Source of the DNA: Desulfobacterales bacterium
GTDB lineage: Bacteria; Desulfobacterota; Desulfobacteria; Desulfobacterales; UBA5852
Direction of reading: 5' to 3'
Length of the DNA: 10,228 nucleotides
NCBI GenBank assembly: GCA_016735415.1
Contig: JAERRP010000222.1
Coordinates: forward strand, 1-10,228
Position 1 is the first letter of the stretch. Each line of letters starts with the position of its first letter. Position numbers and translations under genes: made by a program. The notes beneath the pieces are model-generated. The model had not been told where the DNA came from. It made no database searches and saw only the letters and a list, made by a program, of their open reading frames with translations. This document shows, in pieces, positions 6,027 to 10,228 of this stretch.

Positions 6027-6073
6027 CGAAAAGAAAAGCTGAAGCACATAGCGTCCTCCAGCTTTTCTTTTCG
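6027..6073. terminator. Bidirectional intrinsic terminator between convergent operons
   Basis: A perfect 15-bp stem (6027-6041 with 6059-6073; arm CGAAAAGAAAAGCTG) encloses a 17-nt loop. Its lower part is A-rich on one arm and T-rich on the other (CTTTTCTTTTCG), so both strands end with a U-rich descending arm. It lies 24 nt after the chalcone-isomerase-like stop and 14 nt beyond the leuA stop, as expected for a shared terminator of convergent genes. Confidence 0.8.
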
Positions 6074-6087
6074 AAAGGGTCGCTAAC

Positions 6088-7638
6088 CTACAGCCCCTGG
6101 CGATCCTTGACCGGGTGGGATTTGAGATATTCCATCCGGTTGAGGCCGTTGATATAGGCCTTGGCGCTGGCCGTGATGATGTCGGGGTCGGCCCCCTTGC
6201 CCAGAGCCACCAGACCGTTTTCACGCAGGCGCACGGTCACCTCTCCCTGGGCGTCGGTGCCGCCGCTGAGGGCACTGACCGTAAAGCGCAGCAGGTCGGA
6301 CTGGGTGTCGGTCAGTTTGGCGATGGTGTTGAAAACCGCGTCGATGGGGCCGTTGCCATAACCGGCCGCACGCACGCGGCGGTCCTTGATATTGAGCTCC
6401 AGGCTGGCCATGGGCAGGACCGTGGTGCCGGCCGTCACATGCAGGTATTGCAACTGGAAAATGTCGGCTGTCCGCAGGATTTTCTCGGCGATCAGGACTT
6501 CCAGGTCTTCGTCCACAATGTGTTTTTTCTTGTCGGCCAACTTCTTGAACTGGCTGAACACGATATTCAGTTCTTCCTCGCTCAGGTCATATCCCAGATC
6601 TTTCAGGTGCGTGTGCAGAGCATGCCGGCCCGAATGCTTCCCCAGGACCAGTTTGTTATGGCTCAAACCGATGGTCTCCGGCCGCATGATCTCGTAGGTC
6701 ATGGGGTTTTTAAGCATTCCGTCCTGATGGATGCCGGACTCGTGCGCAAAGGCATTGGCCCCCACGATGGCCTTGTTGGGCTGGACCATGATGCCGGTGA
6801 TCATGCTGACCAGGCGGCTGCTGGCATAGATGTGCTCCGTCTTGATACCGCTGCTGAGCCCCATGTGATTCTGGCGGGTGTGCAGGGCCATGACCAGTTC
6901 TTCCATGGACGTGTTGCCGGCCCGCTCACCGATGCCGTTGATCGTCACTTCGGCCTGGCGCGCCCCGGCCTGGATGGCGGCAATGGTGTTGGCCGTGGCA
7001 AGCCCCAGGTCGTTATGGCAGTGAATGCTGAAGACGGCCTGATCGATATTGGGTGTGTTTGTTCGAATGTAACGCACCATATCGGAGAACTCGTCCGGTA
7101 CGGCATAGCCTACGGTATCCGGGAGATTGATGGTGGTGGCGCCGGCGGCGATGGCGGCTTCGAAAACCCGGCAGAGAAAATCGCGGTCGCTGCGGGAACC
7201 GTCTTCGGCCGAAAACTCCACATTGTCGGTGTAGCTTCGGGCGTGACGCACCGCATCCGCGGCCGCGGCGATGACCTCTTCGCGACTCATCTTGAGCTTG
7301 TATTCCAGGTGGATGTCGGAGGTGGCGATAAAGGTGTGGATGCGGGGGTGGGCGGCATGCCGGACGGCTTCCCAGGCGCGGTCGATATCCTGTCGGGAAG
7401 CGCGGGCCAGGCCGGCAACCTGGACCTGCTTCAACTCCTGGGCAATACGCGCCACGGCTTCGAAATCCCCTTCGGAGGCCGCGGGAAACCCCGCCTCGAT
7501 GACGTCGACCCCAAGTTTTTCGAGTTGCCTGGCCAGGCGCAGTTTTTCGGCCGTGTTCATGCTGGCGCCCGGCGATTGTTCGCCGTCGCGCAGGGTTGTA
7601 TCGAAAATAATGACACGATTCTGATCGTTTATATTCAT
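6088..7638 (-). CDS. leuA: 2-isopropylmalate synthase
   Basis: 516 residues, close to the long type-1 LeuA of E. coli (523). It condenses acetyl-CoA with 2-ketoisovalerate, the committed step to leucine, in the cytosol. The N-terminal TIM barrel has FDTTLRDGEQSPG (residues 12-24, Asp18 as metal ligand), the SAEDGSRSD block near 143-151, HCHNDLG (His206 and His208, metal ligands), GIGERAGN near 240, and FAHESGIHQDG near 305. The C-terminal 120 residues, including LSGGTDAQGEVTVRL, form the leucine-sensing regulatory domain, so feedback inhibition is expected. AGGAG sits 8 nt before the ATG. It is downstream of cimA in the same direction but separated by 313 bp containing a candidate leader, so it may have its own promoter or attenuator. 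It shares ancestry with cimA but is clearly the leucine enzyme by its HCHND and GEQSPG signatures. Confidence 0.93.
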   Translation of the reverse strand: MNINDQNRVIIFDTTLRDGEQSPGASMNTAEKLRLARQLEKLGVDVIEAGFPAASEGDFEAVARIAQELKQVQVAGLARASRQDIDRAWEAVRHAAHPRIHTFIATSDIHLEYKLKMSREEVIAAAADAVRHARSYTDNVEFSAEDGSRSDRDFLCRVFEAAIAAGATTINLPDTVGYAVPDEFSDMVRYIRTNTPNIDQAVFSIHCHNDLGLATANTIAAIQAGARQAEVTINGIGERAGNTSMEELVMALHTRQNHMGLSSGIKTEHIYASSRLVSMITGIMVQPNKAIVGANAFAHESGIHQDGMLKNPMTYEIMRPETIGLSHNKLVLGKHSGRHALHTHLKDLGYDLSEEELNIVFSQFKKLADKKKHIVDEDLEVLIAEKILRTADIFQLQYLHVTAGTTVLPMASLELNIKDRRVRAAGYGNGPIDAVFNTIAKLTDTQSDLLRFTVSALSGGTDAQGEVTVRLRENGLVALGKGADPDIITASAKAYINGLNRMEYLKSHPVKDRQGL

Positions 7639-7732
7639 TTCATGCTCCTGTGGGCGTTGGGCCGCCGGATGCCGTCCAAATAGCAGGCGGCGGTCAATTA
7701 AAATCGTTAAGGCTTTCGGGAATGTTCAGGAC

Positions 7733-7764
7733 GCGCCCAAAAAATAAATTCATATTTTAAGCGC
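7733..7764. promoter_or_regulatory. AT-rich hairpin in leuA leader
   Basis: Outer GCGC/GCGC arms (7733-7736 and 7761-7764) and inner AAAATA/TATTTT arms (7741-7746 and 7753-7758) can pair around a 6-nt loop, with an asymmetric internal loop. On the minus strand the inner arm is followed by further T and then GC, so it may be a weak attenuator or simply AT-rich promoter DNA. Confidence 0.3.
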
Positions 7765-7798
7765 CGATGAATCCCGCCGGGCGACGTTGCGCGAGCTC

Positions 7799-7882
7799 TT
7801 AACCGGGCAGGAGCATGGGCCGCAGGGTGTGATCGGGATCATTCCCTGCGGCATTCAATCTTGGCGCTTTCCGTGGCTGCAT
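7799..7882 (-). CDS. Candidate 27-residue leader peptide upstream of leuA
   Basis: ATG 7882 follows AAGGAGG with 5 nt between the GGAGG and the start. The frame encodes 27 residues ending LRPMLLPG before TAA at 7801-7799, 160 nt upstream of leuA. It has four Leu codons, two of them adjacent (CTC CTG). Classic leu leaders have a run of four, so Leu-dependent stalling is suggestive only. The second half of the frame contains the strong palindrome at 7819-7852, so ribosome position would change RNA folding. It could also be a chance frame. Confidence 0.35.
   Translation of the reverse strand: MQPRKAPRLNAAGNDPDHTLRPMLLPG
7819..7852. promoter_or_regulatory. 34-bp near-perfect palindrome in the leuA leader
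   Basis: GCCGCAGGG (7819-7827) pairs with CCCTGCGGC (7844-7852). Inside, TGATC-GG-GATCA (7830-7841) forms a second stem, separated from the first by a 2x2 internal loop. No U-tract follows on either strand, which argues against a simple terminator. It could be a large operator or a regulatory RNA hairpin overlapping the small ORF. Confidence 0.55.
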
Positions 7883-7951
7883 GGGGCCCTCCTTGGGGAC
7901 CTTTGGTCGGCGCGAAAGCTTTGATCAGGCCAGCGGCGCCGACGCTGTCCC

Positions 7952-9574
7952 CTACCCGGCCGAGCCCCGCCGTTTTTCAGCGGGAACGGCTTTTCGTTCC
8001 TTGGCCAATTTGTACTGAAAGCTGTCCGCCAGGGCCTGCCAGCTGGCTTCGATAATGTCTTCGGAGACCCCGATGGTGCTCCAGACTTCATCCTGATCCC
8101 GGGATTCGATCAGTACGCGCACGCGGGCTTCGGTACCCTCGCGTCCGTCGATGACGCGCACCTTGAAATCAACCAGCCGCATGCTCTCGAGGTTAGGGAA
8201 GAAGCGGCCGAGGGCCTTGCGCAGGGCGTTGTCCAGGGCGCTGACCGGTCCGAGGCCTTCGGCGGCGGTGATCTCTTCGCTTCCGCCGACGGCAACTTTA
8301 ACGGTGGCGTGGGCTGTGCAGGGCTGGTTCTGGTCCTTTTCGATCGACACCCGGAAGGACATCAGGTCGAAGAGGGAGCGGAACTGTTCGGTGAATTTTT
8401 CCACCAGAATCTTGAACGAGCCGTCGGCCACGTCGAACTGGTAGCCCTTCTCTTCCAGATCCTTGATGCGGGCCACAATGGCGCGGCTGTCGTGGCCGTT
8501 GCCGTCCAGGGCAACACCCATTTCCCGGGCCTTGTACTCTACGTTGCTTTTGCCGGCCAGATCGGAGATCAGCACCCGGCGCCGGTTGCCGATCTTGCCC
8601 GGGCGTGTGTGCTCGTATGCCCGCGGGTTTTTCATGATGGCGTTAACATGAATGCCGCCTTTGTGGGCGAAGGCGCTGCGGCCCACAAAAGGCCGGTTGT
8701 TGCGGGGCACCTGATTGGCGGTTTCGCTCACGAAGCGCGAGAGGTTTTTGAGCTTGGCCAGATTTTCGTCGGAGACACAGTCATACCCCATTTTTATTTT
8801 CAGGATCGGAATAATGGATGTCAGGTCGGCATTGCCGCAGCGCTCCCCGTAGCCGTTGATCGTGCCGTGTACCATGCGGGCGCCGGCCTTGACGGCCACA
8901 ATCGTATTGGCCACGGCCATCCCGCTGTCATTATGGGTGTGGATGCCGATGCCCGGAGGCCGGGGAAGATCGAGGGCTTCGACATATGTTTTGACCCGCA
9001 GGGTGGCGGCTTCGACATCGAAAAGCAGAGACCCGCCGTTGGTGTCGCACAGGACCACCCAGTCGGCACCGGCCTGCACGGCCGCTTTAATGGTCTCCAG
9101 GGCATAAGCCTCATTTTTCATGAAACCGTCGAAGAAGTGTTCGGCATCGTAGACCACCTCGCGTCCGTGGGATTTGAGGCAGGCAACCGTTTCGCTGATC
9201 ATGGCCAGGTTTTCGTCCAGGGTGTTGTCCATGATCTGGGTTACGTGGAGATCCCAGGTTTTGCCGAAAACCGCCAGGGCCGGGGCCCCGCTGTCGATCA
9301 GGGCCTTCACGTTAGCATCGTCTTCCACAGCGATACCCGCCTTGCGGGTGGCACCGAAGGCGGTCAGTCGGGTGGTTTTAAATTCCGCCCGTTTGGCCAG
9401 GTCGAAGAAATGCATGTCCCGGGGATTGGAACCCGGCCAGCCGCCTTCGACGTAATGCACCCCCATCTCATCCAGACGCCGGGTGATGGCCATTTTTTCA
9501 TCGGCTGAAAAACTGATGTTTTCGCCCTGGGTGCCGTCTCTCAGGGTGGTGTCGTATAAGCGCATTGTCTCCAT
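7952..9574 (-). CDS. cimA: (R)-citramalate synthase
   Basis: 540 residues, the usual size for the long CimA family. It condenses pyruvate with acetyl-CoA to citramalate, starting the threonine-independent route to 2-ketobutyrate and isoleucine. The HMGL-like TIM barrel starts MRLYDTTLRDGTQGENISFS (residues 4-23, Asp13 as metal ligand). It continues with EGGWPGSNPRD near 43-53, LCDTNGGSL near 175-183, HTHNDSG (His212 and His214, metal ligands) and NGYGERCGNADL near 240-251, then FAHKGGIHVNA. The GTQGEN and HTHNDSG signatures distinguish CimA from LeuA (GEQSPG, HCHND). A C-terminal LeuA-type regulatory domain (about 410-525) implies feedback control, probably by isoleucine. ATG 9574 has AGGA 6 nt upstream and is preferred to the ATG 9 nt further in. 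It lies 32 nt after ilvC in the same direction, so the two are likely co-transcribed. Confidence 0.93.
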   Translation of the reverse strand: METMRLYDTTLRDGTQGENISFSADEKMAITRRLDEMGVHYVEGGWPGSNPRDMHFFDLAKRAEFKTTRLTAFGATRKAGIAVEDDANVKALIDSGAPALAVFGKTWDLHVTQIMDNTLDENLAMISETVACLKSHGREVVYDAEHFFDGFMKNEAYALETIKAAVQAGADWVVLCDTNGGSLLFDVEAATLRVKTYVEALDLPRPPGIGIHTHNDSGMAVANTIVAVKAGARMVHGTINGYGERCGNADLTSIIPILKIKMGYDCVSDENLAKLKNLSRFVSETANQVPRNNRPFVGRSAFAHKGGIHVNAIMKNPRAYEHTRPGKIGNRRRVLISDLAGKSNVEYKAREMGVALDGNGHDSRAIVARIKDLEEKGYQFDVADGSFKILVEKFTEQFRSLFDLMSFRVSIEKDQNQPCTAHATVKVAVGGSEEITAAEGLGPVSALDNALRKALGRFFPNLESMRLVDFKVRVIDGREGTEARVRVLIESRDQDEVWSTIGVSEDIIEASWQALADSFQYKLAKERKAVPAEKRRGSAG

Positions 9575-9606
9575 GATGGATCCTGTCTCTGTAAGAGGCT
9601 TGCGGG

Positions 9607-10228
9607 TTATTTTTTATGGCGGGGGTTCTCGGGGCGCAGCCCCCGGACAGCGGCCCCGGCGCGCCACATCTCGGAAGATCCGAGCGTGTTCAATTCGGCC
9701 TCGAGTTTTTCGCGGTAATCGGGCCGGCCGCAGGTTTCCATGACCCGCTGGGTTTCCTGGCCGGAGACGACCTTTTCATAAAGCTGGTCGAACACCGGGA
9801 CCACCGCGTCGCGGAAGCGGGGGGCCCAGTCCAGAGCGCCGCGCTGGGCCGTGGTGCTGCAATTGGCGAACATCCAGTCCATCCCGTTTTCGGCCACCAG
9901 CCGGATCAGGCTCTGGGTGAGTTCTTCGACCGTTTCGTTAAAGGCCTCGCTGGGGCTGTGTCCATGCTTGCGCAGCAGGTTGTACTGGGCTTCCATGACC
10001 CCGGCCAGACAGCCCATCAGGACGCCGCGCTCACCCGTCAGGTCGCTGTGGACTTCCTTTTCAAAGGTGGTGGGGAAGAGATAACCGGAGCCGATGGCGA
10101 TACCAGTGGCCAGGGCGCGCTGCCGGGCCCGGCCGGTGTGGTCCTGAAAAACCGCAAAACTGGAGTTGATGCCGCTGCCGTCCAGGAAGTTGCGGCGCAC
10201 GGTGGTTCCCGAGCCCTTGGGGGCCACC
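9607..10228 (-). CDS. ilvC: Ketol-acid reductoisomerase, C-terminal part, fungal Ilv5-like type
   Basis: 206 codons enter from the right edge; the 5' part, with the NADPH-binding Rossmann domain, is outside the window. KARI isomerises and reduces acetolactate or acetohydroxybutyrate in valine, leucine and isoleucine synthesis. The fragment begins VAPKGSGTTVRRNFLDGSGI; the GTG at 10227 is an internal Val codon, not a start. The metal-binding region has SDLTGERG (Asp62 and Glu66 of the fragment), then EAFNETVEELTQSL, CSTTAQRGALDW, and a tail with PDYREKLEAELNTL and RGLRPEN. The HGHSPSEAFNETVEE, CSTTA-RGALDW and PDYREKLE stretches follow yeast mitochondrial Ilv5 closely, unlike the E. coli long form or the common roughly 330-residue bacterial form. 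It is the first gene of this side and precedes cimA by 32 nt. Confidence 0.92.
   Translation of the reverse strand, partial: VAPKGSGTTVRRNFLDGSGINSSFAVFQDHTGRARQRALATGIAIGSGYLFPTTFEKEVHSDLTGERGVLMGCLAGVMEAQYNLLRKHGHSPSEAFNETVEELTQSLIRLVAENGMDWMFANCSTTAQRGALDWAPRFRDAVVPVFDQLYEKVVSGQETQRVMETCGRPDYREKLEAELNTLGSSEMWRAGAAVRGLRPENPRHKK

Larger units (their letters stand above)
7639..7951 (-). other. Long cimA-leuA intergenic region with candidate leader
   Basis: The gap is 313 bp, against 32 bp between ilvC and cimA. In minus-strand order it holds a hairpin just after cimA (stem GTCGGCGC, 7943-7936 with 7913-7906, 22-nt loop, no U-tract), a small ORF with a strong ribosome site (7882-7799), a 34-bp palindrome (7852-7819), an AT-rich hairpin (7764-7733), and the leuA ribosome site. 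No convincing -35/-10 pair was found. Confidence 0.55.

Noticed and set aside
6115..7683. 522-codon open frame on the plus strand opposite leuA
   Set aside because: It is an antisense shadow of leuA in GC-rich DNA, rich in Gly, His and Asp, with no recognisable domain. The minus strand carries all LeuA motifs.
8309..9508. 399-codon open frame on the plus strand opposite cimA
   Set aside because: It is an antisense shadow of cimA with no family signature; the CimA signatures on the minus strand explain the sequence.

Overview
The window looks like chromosome from a GC-rich, probably anaerobic deltaproteobacterium (Desulfobacterota, perhaps Desulfobacterales). This is inferred from gene content: a Cache-domain chemoreceptor beside a divergent CheB-like protein, a rubredoxin-less rubrerythrin/ferritin-like protein, a TAtT-type periplasmic helical-repeat protein, a class 1B PyrD, and an ilvC-cimA-leuA branched-chain amino acid cluster. 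No rRNA, tRNA or CRISPR array was seen. There are two AT-richer, gene-poor stretches, around 1500-1670 and 2140-3000.

Left part (1-2305, all minus strand, transcribed right to left). First comes a 211-residue protein of the IS1595/ISXO2 transposase fold that appears to have lost catalytic residues. Next is a gap carrying a 24-bp tandem repeat. A short zinc-ribbon ORF with a TTG start follows. It runs into a CheB-like methylesterase domain lying in a different frame, with only the tail of a receiver domain left. The last gene is a methyl-accepting chemotaxis protein, cut by the window edge, whose start overlaps the cheB stop by 8 nt. The CheB-like protein has Tyr where the catalytic His is expected.

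Middle part (2306-6073, plus strand). A roughly 700-bp non-coding region holds an 18-bp palindrome, two phased TGACA-N5-TGTCA palindromes, a nine-G tract and a structured pyrD leader. Genes after it are pyrD (with no pyrK in the window), a ferritin-like diiron protein, and a probable two-gene unit of exported proteins (TAtT-like and chalcone-isomerase-like). A strong 15-bp-stem hairpin at 6027-6073 separates this side from the convergent leuA.

Right part (6088-10228, minus strand). ilvC (3' part only), cimA and leuA run in that order. Together they point to isoleucine synthesis from pyruvate via citramalate, plus valine and leucine synthesis. The KARI fragment resembles the fungal mitochondrial Ilv5 type rather than the usual short bacterial or E. 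coli form. The 313-bp cimA-leuA gap is unusual: it contains a 27-codon ORF with a good ribosome site and a 34-bp near-perfect palindrome inside that ORF, a possible cis-regulatory leader for leuA.

Most of the window is ordinary biosynthesis. The parts worth a second look are the zinc-ribbon/CheB/MCP locus with its neighbouring inactive-looking transposase relative, the TGACA/TGTCA operator pair, and the leuA leader. I see no clearly complete new multi-gene system.
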